From NCBI RefSeq assembly GCF_021184045.1, contig NZ_CP073710.1, forward strand, positions 1,436,685 to 1,500,684: DNA of 64,000 nucleotides. Direction: 5' to 3'. The number at the start of each line of letters is the position of its first letter. The stretch's first letter is position 1. A program made the translations under genes and the position numbers. The stretch is from Methanococcoides orientis. Lineage in GTDB: Archaea; Halobacteriota; Methanosarcinia; Methanosarcinales; Methanosarcinaceae. The notes beneath the pieces are model-generated. The model made no database searches and had not been told where the DNA came from. It saw only the letters and a program-made list of their open reading frames with translations. Below are positions 19,523 through 30,424 of this stretch, one piece after another.

Positions 19523-20026
19523 TCAGTATATGCTGACGCCTTTGACCCCTTGAAGATCAAGGATGTCACTAACAAGTTCACCCGGGATCTTTGCGTCGGT
19601 GATGATGGTCAGTTTTGCTTCATTATTAAAATAGGGATCATCGGATACTGCCTGCCTGATACTGAGACCGTGGTCGGAAATTACTTTTGAAACGTTAGAA
19701 AGGATACCTACATTTGCAGCATCATCCGGCGTGATTATGATAACACCAAGACCCAGGGACGGAGCAACATCACGAAGGAATGGTATAGATTTTACATTCT
19801 GGAAAATGTTAGTCAAAAGTTCATCTGTGAGAATGGTATCTGTAGTAGCATCGACCACCCTGCGGTCCACGCCTGCTTCCTTTGCAAGTTGTGTGTGAGG
19901 GATCTCAATTGAACCTGATGTCACTTTTCCCTCATCATTCACCTGAAATCCACGTTCAAAAAGAATCTTTATGACCTTTTGCTGTGCAGGATGTTTTTCG
20001 AACTTTTTGAGTACTGTGCTCCACAT
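19523..20026 (-). CDS. ACT-domain regulator of amino acid metabolism with an N-terminal HTH
   Basis: The 167-residue protein combines an N-terminal helix-turn-helix region (IEIPHTQLAKEAGVDRRVVDATTDTI, about residues 37-62) with a C-terminal ACT domain (SLGLGVIIITPDDAANVGILSNVSKVISDHGLSI). It matches the archaeal COG2150 type of predicted regulator. I chose the ATG at 20026; the frame opens at a TTG (20047). A TATA-like TTTATAATTT about 28 bases upstream would make it nearly leaderless. Its ligand is probably an amino acid. Confidence 0.82.
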   Translation of the reverse strand: MWSTVLKKFEKHPAQQKVIKILFERGFQVNDEGKVTSGSIEIPHTQLAKEAGVDRRVVDATTDTILTDELLTNIFQNVKSIPFLRDVAPSLGLGVIIITPDDAANVGILSNVSKVISDHGLSIRQAVSDDPYFNNEAKLTIITDAKIPGELVSDILDLQGVKGVSIY

Positions 20027-20254
20027 GATTACCATCTTGTTTCCCAAATTATAAAGATTTAAGCTCTAACCCATACTAAAAGGCAGTTAATAAATGTTCC
20101 GTTATTAAAGAAAGTTGTAAACTATATGACATTTACTCAAAACTATTTTGATGAAGAAAAAGAAAGACATTTTAAGGATAAAGTATTACAGGAGTTAAAT
20201 CAAAGAGAACACTCAATCAGATGATGATGTTTTTTACAAGCAGGTTCTGTTCAG

Positions 20255-20298
20255 AAAACGGACTGTTCTTAAACCGTTTTGTCACTAAGAAATATAAG
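20255..20298 (+). promoter_or_regulatory. Inverted repeat and TATA box before the isopropylmalate-synthase-like gene
   Basis: AAAACGG (20255-20261) and CCGTTTT (20274-20280) form an inverted repeat just upstream of an A/T box GAAATATAAGG (about 20288-20298). The position resembles an operator next to box A. It lies in the 331-bp gap 20027-20357, which otherwise shows no gene. Confidence 0.4.
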
Positions 20299-20357
20299 GG
20301 ACCTGTGATAGCTTTAACCACATATTTCGCAGTTGATTACGTCCAAGGAGGTATTTT

Positions 20358-21635
20358 ATGAATATATACAAAACTTATGAAGATCTTCCAAAGATCAAAC
20401 TCCCACTGGGACAGGAAGTAAGCATAAGTGACAGTACCATTCGTGATGGAGCACAGATGCCTGGTATTGTCTTAAAAGCAGATCACAAGCTCCAGATATA
20501 CGAGTATCTGCATCAGATAGGAATTGAAAAACTGGAAACATTTGTCTACAATGAGCGTGACAGGAACGCAGTTAAGATGATGTTCGACAGGGGCTATGAA
20601 TCACCCGAGATCACCGGCTGGGCAAGAGCCGTACCTGCAGATATAGACATGGTTTTGGATATTGAAGAAATTGAAGAAACAGGAGTATTGATGTCAGTCT
20701 CCGATGCCCATATCATAGATAAGATGGGACTTCCAAACAGGGAAGCAGCAGAAGAGAAGTACCTGAACGCACTCCAGTATGCAGTGGACCATGGTCTTCG
20801 CACCCGTGCACATATCGAGGATATGACACGAGCTGACAATACTTATTTCGTATATCCGCTTATCGAAAAGATACTTGAGATCGACCCGGATTGTACGATC
20901 CGTCTTTGTGACACCATCGGTTTTGGAGTTCCATTTATAGATGTGGATGAACCATTCGGCATACCCGAGATGGTGAAACACTTAAAAGAAGATCTTAATG
21001 CAAAGAACATTGAGACACATTGCCACGATGATTTTGGCCTGGCAGTTGCAAACTCTATTGCAGGATACTGGCACGGTGCAAACTGGTCCAATGTAACTTT
21101 CCTCGGTATTGGCGAAAGGGCTGGAAATGCAGAGATGGAGAAATTATTGCTATTCCTTAGCCGCCGTGTTGAAGGTTTTGACAAATATAACCTTGAATGT
21201 CTTGCAGAGTTTGCAAAATTCATGCAGACAGAAATTGGTATAAGGATACCAAGAAACAAATCTGTCGTCGGGAAAAATGTTTTCGCCCACGAGTCAGGCA
21301 TCCACACTGCAGGCGTCATCAAGAACCCATTCACCTACGAACCATACCCACCAGAGATCGTAGGCGGAACCAGAGCTTTCCTTATAGGTGATTCATCAGG
21401 TATCGAAGTACTTCGTTTCAAAGTGCAGGATACACTGAACGAACTTATTGGCGTTCAGATAACCGTCGAAAAGAACGACTCACGCCTGAGGTCGATCCAG
21501 AACGATATACACGCACTTTATGACAAGGAAAAGCGTGTCTCCTGCATCTCTGACGAAGAGATACAGGCATATGTAGAGAAGTATTTCCTTTTCGAACCTA
21601 TAGTCGAAAAGAACATGGGCAGAAAGACAGCCTGA
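20358..21635 (+). CDS. Isopropylmalate/homocitrate/citramalate synthase family enzyme
   Basis: The 425-residue protein is an HMGL-like acyltransferase: it has the catalytic start SDSTIRDGAQMPG (Arg29, Asp30), the metal-binding HCHDDFGLA and the ERAGNAEMEKL segment. Members condense acetyl-CoA with a 2-oxo acid. It lacks the full LeuA C-terminal allosteric domain. The DGAQMPG variant is unlike ordinary LeuA, CimA or NifV, so 2-oxoacid specificity is uncertain; homocitrate synthase for coenzyme B (AksA-like) is one option. A strong AGGAGGT site precedes the ATG, and a terminator follows. Confidence 0.85.
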   Translation: MNIYKTYEDLPKIKLPLGQEVSISDSTIRDGAQMPGIVLKADHKLQIYEYLHQIGIEKLETFVYNERDRNAVKMMFDRGYESPEITGWARAVPADIDMVLDIEEIEETGVLMSVSDAHIIDKMGLPNREAAEEKYLNALQYAVDHGLRTRAHIEDMTRADNTYFVYPLIEKILEIDPDCTIRLCDTIGFGVPFIDVDEPFGIPEMVKHLKEDLNAKNIETHCHDDFGLAVANSIAGYWHGANWSNVTFLGIGERAGNAEMEKLLLFLSRRVEGFDKYNLECLAEFAKFMQTEIGIRIPRNKSVVGKNVFAHESGIHTAGVIKNPFTYEPYPPEIVGGTRAFLIGDSSGIEVLRFKVQDTLNELIGVQITVEKNDSRLRSIQNDIHALYDKEKRVSCISDEEIQAYVEKYFLFEPIVEKNMGRKTA

Positions 21636-21638
21636 AGC

Positions 21639-21673
21639 TTGTCCGCTTTTTTGCGGATAAGTATCTCTTTTTT
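21639..21673 (+). terminator. Terminator after the isopropylmalate-synthase-like gene
   Basis: TTGTCCGC and GCGGATAA pair around six T residues (21639-21660). A T-rich run (TCTCTTTTTT) follows within ten bases. It begins three bases after the stop codon. Confidence 0.7.
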
Positions 21674-21768
21674 AATATCAGTTATTGAATTTTTATGTCA
21701 TCTTAGTTTTGAAGTGCTACTTGTTTCACAGGAAAATGCCCAGTAAAGATCTTTGTTGAAGAACAAGA

Positions 21769-23208
21769 TCACGCATCATTCGAATTAATAATAACATCTT
21801 CACCCAGAATCTTTCTTTCGGTTTCACGTTTTGAGTGTTCAAAGCGTTCTTGCATTGCTGGTTTCTTGCTGCCCACCCATTTATCCATGATCACACAGGT
21901 TACAAGATCCCCGGTGACGTTTACAGATGTACGGCACATGTCAAGAATCCTGTCCACACCAATTATAAGTGCTATACCTGCAGTCGGAATCCCAACACTG
22001 CTCAGTATCATGGCAAGTATAACAATACCGACACCAGGTGTGGAAGGTGTACCGATCGAGGCACCAACCACTGTGACCATGATCAACAGAAGAGCACCAA
22101 ACCCAAGTTCCACACCAAACACCTGTGCAAGGAAAACTGCTGCTATGCTCTGATAAAGAGCTGTTCCATTCATGTTTATAGTTGCACCAAGTGGAATGAC
22201 AAATTGAGAAATCGAAGGTCTTACACCTAATTTATCCTCGGCGGTCTTGATGGACAAAGGCATGACAACAGCAGAACTGGATGTTGAGAATGCAAGTAAC
22301 AGTACATCCCTTACAGATCTCAGGAAATCAATAGGACCTTTTCTTGAAATTATAAAAACGATCAGCAAATAAAAGACAAGTAGTGACAGGAGACCTAAAA
22401 GTACAGTACCCACATAGACCAGCATCCCCAGAAGTGCAGCGAGCCCAAGATTCAGCGTGAACTTGCTTATAAGACCAAAAACAGCAAGAGGAGCAAGTAA
22501 CATACTCCATCGCACAACTGTCATGCTCACTTCCTGAAGCGAGCCCAGCAGATCAAGCAAAGGTTTTGACTGTGTGGGTGACATCGAAACCAGGGCCAGA
22601 CCTATTATAATTGAAAAGACAACAACCAGGAGCATTTGTCCGGTAGCTAGTGATCCAAGCGGATTGGTAGGCAGAATGGTAGTGACCAGACCAGGAACAT
22701 CTGCAATTCCGGGAGTTGTGACAGCACCTTCGCTGACCTCCGGCATTTCCGACCCCATTGTCCCCTGAACCAGATCGCTGCTGATATAATTACCCGGACC
22801 TATCACTAAAGCAAGGCTAAGACCGATCAGTATGGCAAGTGCTGTGGTTGCAAGAAAATATCCAACCGTACGCAAGCCAACCATTTTGAGCTGCTCCATA
22901 TCCTCACCCGAAGCAATACCCCTGATGATAGATGCAAAAACAAGAGGAACAACTATCATCTGCAGCAATGCCAGGAATATGTATCCCGGTAATGCAAGCC
23001 ATTCACCGATCGCATATGAAACATCCTGACTTATCATTCCAGTCGATGGTCCAAGTATCAGACCGGTAACGATTCCCAATGCCATTCCGATAAGTATCTT
23101 GAGCCAGAGTCTACCCCTAACGAATGCCTGAAGCTGGAAGCTAAGATGCTTTAATGAACGTGGATGTATCAGAGATAGAGGTTCAGGAATACGATATATT
23201 CTTGACAT
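21769..23208 (-). CDS. Sodium/proton:dicarboxylate symporter (DAACS family)
   Basis: The 479-residue membrane protein has about eight transmembrane helices and the family signatures ALLQMIVVPLVFASI, the serine-rich re-entrant loop STSSSAVVMPLS, and GATINMNGTALYQ near the substrate site. It carries acidic amino acids or C4-dicarboxylates with sodium or protons. The long open frame starts with a GTG at 23256; I prefer the ATG at 23208. It is convergent with the preceding gene. Substrate cannot be set from sequence alone. Confidence 0.9.
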   Translation of the reverse strand: MSRIYRIPEPLSLIHPRSLKHLSFQLQAFVRGRLWLKILIGMALGIVTGLILGPSTGMISQDVSYAIGEWLALPGYIFLALLQMIVVPLVFASIIRGIASGEDMEQLKMVGLRTVGYFLATTALAILIGLSLALVIGPGNYISSDLVQGTMGSEMPEVSEGAVTTPGIADVPGLVTTILPTNPLGSLATGQMLLVVVFSIIIGLALVSMSPTQSKPLLDLLGSLQEVSMTVVRWSMLLAPLAVFGLISKFTLNLGLAALLGMLVYVGTVLLGLLSLLVFYLLIVFIISRKGPIDFLRSVRDVLLLAFSTSSSAVVMPLSIKTAEDKLGVRPSISQFVIPLGATINMNGTALYQSIAAVFLAQVFGVELGFGALLLIMVTVVGASIGTPSTPGVGIVILAMILSSVGIPTAGIALIIGVDRILDMCRTSVNVTGDLVTCVIMDKWVGSKKPAMQERFEHSKRETERKILGEDVIINSNDA

Positions 23209-23617
23209 GATCACAACTTTACTTACATTTTTAAAAAATTGAGTGTTAATTAGCACACATCATGATCCATATTTTAATAGAACCCTTCTGAAAATGCTTT
23301 TTTGCATATTAAGCTTTTAATATTGAACCACTGCCCGGTATAAATGCCTATTGTAGATGAATGCAAGAATAATTAGAGATTTTCGAACTATATGTATTAT
23401 TGAAACATAAATCTAGAAAATATGCAGGCAAATAGAAAAAAACACCATTGAAAACTAAATTCAAAGTATGTGGAGCAACATTCGAATTAAATTATAGTTA
23501 CTAGAATTTACTAAAAGTTCGGAAAAAAAGAAAAGAATAGTGTAAAGGATCCGCAGATCCCATACACCTCAAGTCCCATTCTCGCCAGAGTCGGACTTAC
23601 TTACGTATAATATTGTT
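23209..23617. other. Intergenic A/T-rich stretch with the old icd terminator region
   Basis: No gene is visible. On the minus strand, directly after the remnant icd stop, AAGTCC/GGACTT and GGATC/GATCC inverted repeats are followed by a pyrimidine run ending near 23521. I read 23521-23617 as the surviving terminator of the native isocitrate dehydrogenase gene. The remainder (23209-23520) is featureless A/T-rich DNA and must hold the symporter promoter. Confidence 0.5.
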
Positions 23618-23749
23618 TTACAGTTTTGCGATGATAGCATCGGTCATGCCGCTAAGGGATGCATCTCCACCCATATCGTAGGTAAGATACTTGCATTCTC
23701 CAATGACAACCTCTGTTGCCTTGAAGATAGCATCTGTCTTCCCAACCCA
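23618..23749 (-). pseudogene. C-terminal fragment of the native isocitrate dehydrogenase gene
   Basis: An open minus-strand frame ending in TAA at 23618 encodes WVGKTDAIFKATEVVIGE, then KYLTYDMGGDASLSGMTDAII. This is the C-terminus of the isocitrate/isopropylmalate dehydrogenase family, where the YDxGG segment is conserved. About 43 residues are left, with no start codon or ribosome site of its own. The matching N-terminal piece lies 2.7 kb away at 26487-26725 on the same strand; the whole middle is missing and foreign-looking DNA lies between. Confidence 0.85.
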
Positions 23750-23796
23750 AGCAGACGCGGAAGCTTTAGCCCCCTGATCACATTGCTTATTTAGAT

Positions 23797-23827
23797 ACTA
23801 AAAAGCTCCGGCTGAAACCGGGGCTTT
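23797..23827 (-). terminator. Intrinsic terminator of the monomeric isocitrate dehydrogenase gene
   Basis: On the minus strand AAAGCCCCGG pairs with CCGGAGCTTT (one mismatch) around a six-base loop and is followed by TTTTT. This GC-rich hairpin plus T-run, about 20 bases after the stop, is typical of bacterial genes. It marks one end of the inserted segment. Confidence 0.85.
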
Positions 23828-23848
23828 CCTTTTGTTTCCACAATAAAA

Positions 23849-26095
<2,247 letters not shown>

Positions 26096-26347
26096 TTAAT
26101 AACGTTTTATCGAATCGAAGCGCTTTATTCTATATAAAAAGACCCCATCCCTTTTACCCAGGAATTCGTCATTTTGCACAATGATCTCTCCGCGGCTCAT
26201 TGTCATTTCCAGCCAACCTGTTATTTTCTGGTTTTTATAGGGTGTCCATTGAGCTTTTTCATGAAGTGTCTCTGCGGTAAGTAATTTCTCTTTTTCGGGA
26301 TCGAAGATAACAAGATCGGCATCTTTACCGACTATAATATCCCCTTG
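26096..26347 (-). pseudogene. C-terminal fragment of a dihydropyrimidinase/hydantoinase-like gene
   Basis: A minus-strand frame ending at 26096 encodes about 83 residues beginning GDIIVGKDADLVIFDPEKE, with a later KITGWLEMTMSRGEIIVQN. This is the end of a cyclic amidohydrolase such as dihydropyrimidinase, which opens dihydrouracil or hydantoin rings. Catalytic domains are absent and a stop lies a few codons upstream, so it is a truncated passenger. It ends 21 bp before the monomeric isocitrate dehydrogenase, so both probably came from one donor genome. Confidence 0.8.
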
Positions 26348-26486
26348 TTCTCTTTAGTTGATGTAAACTTGAGTGAATGAGTATCACCCATCTTTTTTAT
26401 GATAATGGGAGGATTAAATCTGTTCTCTGAAAAAGTGAAGGTGAAACCTCCCTTATTCTTCCCTTTTGGATCTCCAACTTTTTTTG
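26348..26486. other. Unassigned block between the two gene fragments
   Basis: These 139 bases match neither the native isocitrate dehydrogenase on the right nor the dihydropyrimidinase fragment on the left. They may be the end of a mobile element or more donor DNA, but I see no terminal repeats or transposase and cannot name it. Confidence 0.4.
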
Positions 26487-26725
26487 AGATCCTGCTCCGC
26501 CAGGTGTTGTGGTAGGACCCTTGTAACATGCATCTGCTTCGTCAAGGATAGCCCATGTCTCATCAGGAACAAGGGAAGTTCCACCGTCCTTCTCCCACCA
26601 TTCTGCTCCTGCTTCACATTTCACGAACTCGACATTTGTGCCAACGGCCTCTACCACTTTAAGCATAGCATCTACGAGTTCCGGTCCGACTCCATCTCCT
26701 TCAATTACTGCTCAGTTTTACTCAT
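26487..26725 (-). pseudogene. N-terminal fragment of the native isocitrate dehydrogenase gene
   Basis: The ATG at 26725 opens MSKTEQ and then hits a stop. Shifting frame at 26708 restores VIEGDGVGPELVDAMLKVV, then FVKCEAGAEWWEK and CYKGPTTTPGGAGS, the N-terminal nucleotide-binding half of an NAD-type isocitrate dehydrogenase. Homology ends abruptly after GGAGS at 26487. The gene is therefore broken twice, by a small frameshift near codon 6 and by truncation. The native ribosome site (GGGATT) and an upstream A/T-rich promoter region (26726-26904) remain and may now serve the inserted gene. Confidence 0.88.
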
Positions 26726-26904
26726 ATTATTAATCCCATTTTGTCGTTTAGAATAGTATTAAAATTAAGTTAATTGTGTTATTTATGTAACACATCGTCT
26801 GGTTGCCTCTTAATCTCACATAGTAATATAAGGTATGGGAAATCAAATTCCTGACATATATTCACTGCGGATATAAAATTGATGAAAAAAAGAAACATAG
26901 GGAT

Positions 26905-28605
26905 TCAAATCGTTGAACTATCCACAGTATGTATCGAAGGTAGCTCAATTATAAAAGAAGCCCCTTTTGGAATATTATCCGATACATATATAGTACCATT
27001 GTATCTTTCAATTGTCTTTTTTACAATATAAAGTCCAAGACCCGTATTGCCGGTATCTCCATACTTGAAGCCCTCACCGAAAATATACGCTTTGATCTCG
27101 TCCGGAATCCCGACACCATTGTCCATGATGCGGATCTTACAATTGGTTTGATCATCATCTATGGTCACATGAATGCTATCTGCCTTACCGTGGACCTGTG
27201 CATTCCTTATTATGTTCTCAATAACTGAGGGCAGAGCGTTGTCTGCCATAATGAGTGCATTACCTTCTATCGAACTTTTAATATCGAAATGCCTGCATGC
27301 AACTTTAATTAAATCGTGGACATGATAAGGTAAAAGATCCTGGCTATCTAATAAGAATTGACTTTCAATATCTTTCATATTCCTGATCGTTTCTACACTC
27401 CGATGTGCAGAACTCTGTGCCATTTCAAGGAACTTCGCATCATTTTTGAGATTATATAGCTCGATCGCATTAATTTCCACATTCAGATTATTTGCAACAT
27501 CATGTCTCAGGATCTTGTTAACTACCTTCAGGGTATCGGCAAGGTCTTGCTGTCGCTTCCTGGATTCAAGTATCTCCTGGTACCTTCGGATGTTAGACAC
27601 TACAAGAGATGAAGCATTTGCAATGATAAGAGCTGTATTCAGGTATTCGTTTATATTCCCTGGATAAGAAAATCCTTTAACTTCAACAGTACCCATGACC
27701 TCTGCCTGATTTTTTATCTTCAACAAGAAACCATCCCGACTCTCACTTAACAGGTATTTTTCATCTGATTCCAGAAAATCCCTGTTCAGCTCATTATCCG
27801 GATCAGAGCTTATCGAAAATTCCGATTGAACGAGTCCATCATCTACTGAGATATAACTGACCTTTTCTGGTGAAAACAGGACATTGTACATCTGACTGAT
27901 TTTCTCTGCGACTTCTTTCTCATCCTTAAGTTCCACAAGTTCCTTTATGATCTCAATGGACATGGAACAGGAAGCCATCTTCTCTGTTGCCTCTTTTAAC
28001 TTCCGGGTCTTACTAACGCAATCATGTTCAAGAACAATATTTTCCAGACTCAGCCCCATGAAATCAACATCCACATGCATCGTCCTGAATGGTTTTCCCA
28101 CTACCTCAGAAAATTTCTCTAAATTCTTAGAACTACCTTCATAAAATCCAGTCTCAAGATGAAGGATGGAGGAATACGATGAATCAATGCACTTCCTGAT
28201 CCTTTCCATACCCAGTTCATCATTTTCGACCTGGCTGAGGATCTTATCAAGCCATCCTGATGAAATTATGAACTCACTATTGTACTCTTCCAGTTCTCTG
28301 CTACTTAACATCAGCTCGTACAGGTTCTCCATTCCATGAGTATGAAGTGTCCCTTTACATTCAGGAGACCTTATTATATCAGGACATTCAGAACCATGGA
28401 TCAGTAAAGCCTTGTAAAAACATTCAGAGCTCTCAAGTGCCTGTTGGATCAAACCGCAGTTCACACAATCACATTTCTGTTCGAGGAGATCAGTGTAAGG
28501 CACTCCAATCACATTGACATTTTTAAAAAGGTCATTATTACCTGCAACATACTTGACCTCCCTGATGATACCTTCAGGAACAAGTAAACACATATTGTCG
28601 ATCAA
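26905..28605 (-). CDS. Histidine kinase with a DUF1638-like N-terminus and a GAF-like domain
   Basis: The 566-residue protein has no membrane segment. Residues 1-195 are Cys-rich early on (CDCVNCG) and resemble DUF1638, a methanogen family often met near corrinoid methyltransferase genes (tentative). Residues about 205-350 look like GAF. The phosphoacceptor helix has LRHDVANNL, and the ATPase domain has ENIIRNAQVHG, DNGVGIP and GLGLYIV. The start is a TTG at 28605: AGGTGA, inside the end of the preceding gene, lies seven bases upstream, better placed than for the ATG at 28593. It is the last gene of the corrinoid cluster. No response regulator is nearby. Confidence 0.8.
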   Translation of the reverse strand: MIDNMCLLVPEGIIREVKYVAGNNDLFKNVNVIGVPYTDLLEQKCDCVNCGLIQQALESSECFYKALLIHGSECPDIIRSPECKGTLHTHGMENLYELMLSSRELEEYNSEFIISSGWLDKILSQVENDELGMERIRKCIDSSYSSILHLETGFYEGSSKNLEKFSEVVGKPFRTMHVDVDFMGLSLENIVLEHDCVSKTRKLKEATEKMASCSMSIEIIKELVELKDEKEVAEKISQMYNVLFSPEKVSYISVDDGLVQSEFSISSDPDNELNRDFLESDEKYLLSESRDGFLLKIKNQAEVMGTVEVKGFSYPGNINEYLNTALIIANASSLVVSNIRRYQEILESRKRQQDLADTLKVVNKILRHDVANNLNVEINAIELYNLKNDAKFLEMAQSSAHRSVETIRNMKDIESQFLLDSQDLLPYHVHDLIKVACRHFDIKSSIEGNALIMADNALPSVIENIIRNAQVHGKADSIHVTIDDDQTNCKIRIMDNGVGIPDEIKAYIFGEGFKYGDTGNTGLGLYIVKKTIERYNGTIYVSDNIPKGASFIIELPSIHTVDSSTI

Positions 28606-28611
28606 TAATTT

Positions 28612-29655
28612 TCACCTGTTTATTGGATAATTCCCATACTTACGAACTGCATCAGAAATAGCCATAAGAACTTCGTATGGCACTTGATATGGGATCTCAC
28701 CATGATTGTCCGAAAGGATGAAGCCTCCCCCTTTTGCAGCTTTATCAATAGCTTCTCTTACAGTATATTCTGTTGTTTCAACAGTCCAGTTCCTCATGTC
28801 GATACCATTCAGATTTCCAAGTACAGACATTCTTCCTTTGCATGCTGCTTTGACCTCTGCAAGGTCCTCCGTTGCACTTGTACAGACAACTGAAGCTCCT
28901 GCATCTGCAATATCATCTATGATCGGTAAAGCACGTCCTGATGCAAGATGCACCGCAGCAGGCCCGTTTAAGCTGGAGATCACATTCTGCTCTACCTGTT
29001 TTCCAGTTTCCATATACATCTCCTTTGGAACTATTGTTGGTGAAGATATAGGATCAAAATAACAAATCGCCGTAGCACCTGCTTCCAATTGTGCATTTGC
29101 CCATTCGATGCAGAAATCAGTATTTAACTCCATGAGCCTGTTGAACAATTCATGGTTTTCATACATGAGATCAAAATATTTGCTAAAACCAAGCTGCATA
29201 GGTGGGACAGAAAATGGAGACATGACCACTCCAATTATAGGCACATCCTCTCCGGAATCTTCTTTTAACAATTCTGTGGTTTTTAGGACCTTAAGAAGCT
29301 GAGGACTATCCCACACATCGGGTGCTTCGAGACTTTCTATATCTTCCATACTCTTAATGAAAGGTGCCCCTGCATTAGCGGGTCCGTCCTCGTAGAATAT
29401 AGTCTTGCCTCCCCAGGCTTCGGTCTCAAGTGACGCATAATAGAAAGGATAATAACAATCATGCCCGTATCTTTCCCTCATACGAATCTGCCCTTTAGCT
29501 ACATATTCAGGCTTGGAAAAATATTCCTTAATTGACATGCCCAGCTCTTTGGCACCATGCATGGTAAGTAAAAGGAAGTAAGGCACCCTGTCAGGTTCCT
29601 CCTGCCCAAGTGTGGTAAGTACACGTTCCATAGATGTCATTTCTTCGTTGACCAT
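28612..29655 (-). CDS. UroD/MtaA-family methyltransferase-like protein
   Basis: The 347-residue protein belongs to the uroporphyrinogen decarboxylase/MtaA-MtbA-CmuA superfamily of corrinoid-dependent methyltransferases. The start MTSMERVLTTLGQEEPDRVP and the TIM-barrel motifs are typical. In methylcobalamin:coenzyme M methyltransferases the zinc site includes His-X-Cys; here the spot reads VHLASG, with His236 kept but Ala238 in place of Cys, and SDNHGE with His318 later. Its ATG overlaps the stop of the corrinoid gene (TGATG), and its own stop overlaps the next gene's ribosome site. Catalysis or sensing of corrinoid-bound methyl groups is possible. Confidence 0.82.
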   Translation of the reverse strand: MVNEEMTSMERVLTTLGQEEPDRVPYFLLLTMHGAKELGMSIKEYFSKPEYVAKGQIRMRERYGHDCYYPFYYASLETEAWGGKTIFYEDGPANAGAPFIKSMEDIESLEAPDVWDSPQLLKVLKTTELLKEDSGEDVPIIGVVMSPFSVPPMQLGFSKYFDLMYENHELFNRLMELNTDFCIEWANAQLEAGATAICYFDPISSPTIVPKEMYMETGKQVEQNVISSLNGPAAVHLASGRALPIIDDIADAGASVVCTSATEDLAEVKAACKGRMSVLGNLNGIDMRNWTVETTEYTVREAIDKAAKGGGFILSDNHGEIPYQVPYEVLMAISDAVRKYGNYPINR

Positions 29656-30320
29656 CAGAATTCCCCAATAAGTTCCTGAGCTATATGCATACCTTCCACA
29701 GCAGTTCTGGCCATTGCACTGGCATTGACCTCTTTCCATAATTCATCATCAAAAAGGAAAGGTGCACCACCTACTATGACCTTTGTGCCGTTTTTTTCCT
29801 TTTCTATGAACTCGGTAACCTCTTTTACTCTGAGTGCGTGGTTCAGCATAAGGGTGGAAATAAAAAGAACTTCGACTTTGTCAGATGTTATCTTTTTCTT
29901 GATCTTTTCAATAGACATACTGCCATAATCGATGAAATTGAACCCCATTGAACTTATCAGGGCCTTAAGGATCTGTTTCCCAAGCATGTGTTGGTCTTCA
30001 AGAGTCGTGATACCTATGACAGCTCTTGAAGTCCTCTGCGAACTTTCAACTGGAAGAATTTCACTGGTTAGCTCTTCTGCAATCTTGCTTGCCATATATT
30101 CCTGTGAAAGTGCGATGTCACCATGTTCCCACTTATATCCAATGCTTTCAAGTGCAGGTGAGATGATATTATCAATGACCTTAAAAATATCTTCATTCTC
30201 ATCAACTAACGCTTTTTTAACGATATTCTCTGCTGCTATCCTGTCAATATTAAGCAAAGCATTCTCAAGATCTATCGCTAATCTTTTGTCAACACCCATA
30301 TTCAAATCCTTGAAATGCAT
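29655..30320 (-). CDS. Corrinoid (B12)-binding protein of the methyltransferase type
   Basis: The 221-residue protein has the standard two-domain build of methanogen corrinoid proteins such as MtaC: an N-terminal helical bundle (about 10-90) and a Rossmann-like cobalamin domain. The cobalt-binding signature Asp-X-His-X-X-Gly is intact (Asp109, His111, Gly114 in EDQHMLG), as are the serine segment FISTLML and the VIVGGAPF glycine loop. It should carry methyl-cobalamin or bind it as a sensor. It is coupled by a one-base overlap to the UroD-family gene. No substrate-specific methyltransferase (MtaB, MtmB, MtbB, MttB) is in the window. Confidence 0.88.
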   Translation of the reverse strand: MHFKDLNMGVDKRLAIDLENALLNIDRIAAENIVKKALVDENEDIFKVIDNIISPALESIGYKWEHGDIALSQEYMASKIAEELTSEILPVESSQRTSRAVIGITTLEDQHMLGKQILKALISSMGFNFIDYGSMSIEKIKKKITSDKVEVLFISTLMLNHALRVKEVTEFIEKEKNGTKVIVGGAPFLFDDELWKEVNASAMARTAVEGMHIAQELIGEF

Positions 30321-30424
30321 TAATCCTAAAACTCATCATTCTACCAATATTAATAATAAATTTAAGAATTGAATCATATTAAGCATATCCCTATGATCCA
30401 AACCTATCGGAAAATATAGATTTT

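Noticed and set aside
26332..26529. 65-codon minus-strand frame across the junction
   Set aside because: It is a fusion of icd remnant, unknown block and amidohydrolase remnant in a shifted frame, with no ribosome site.
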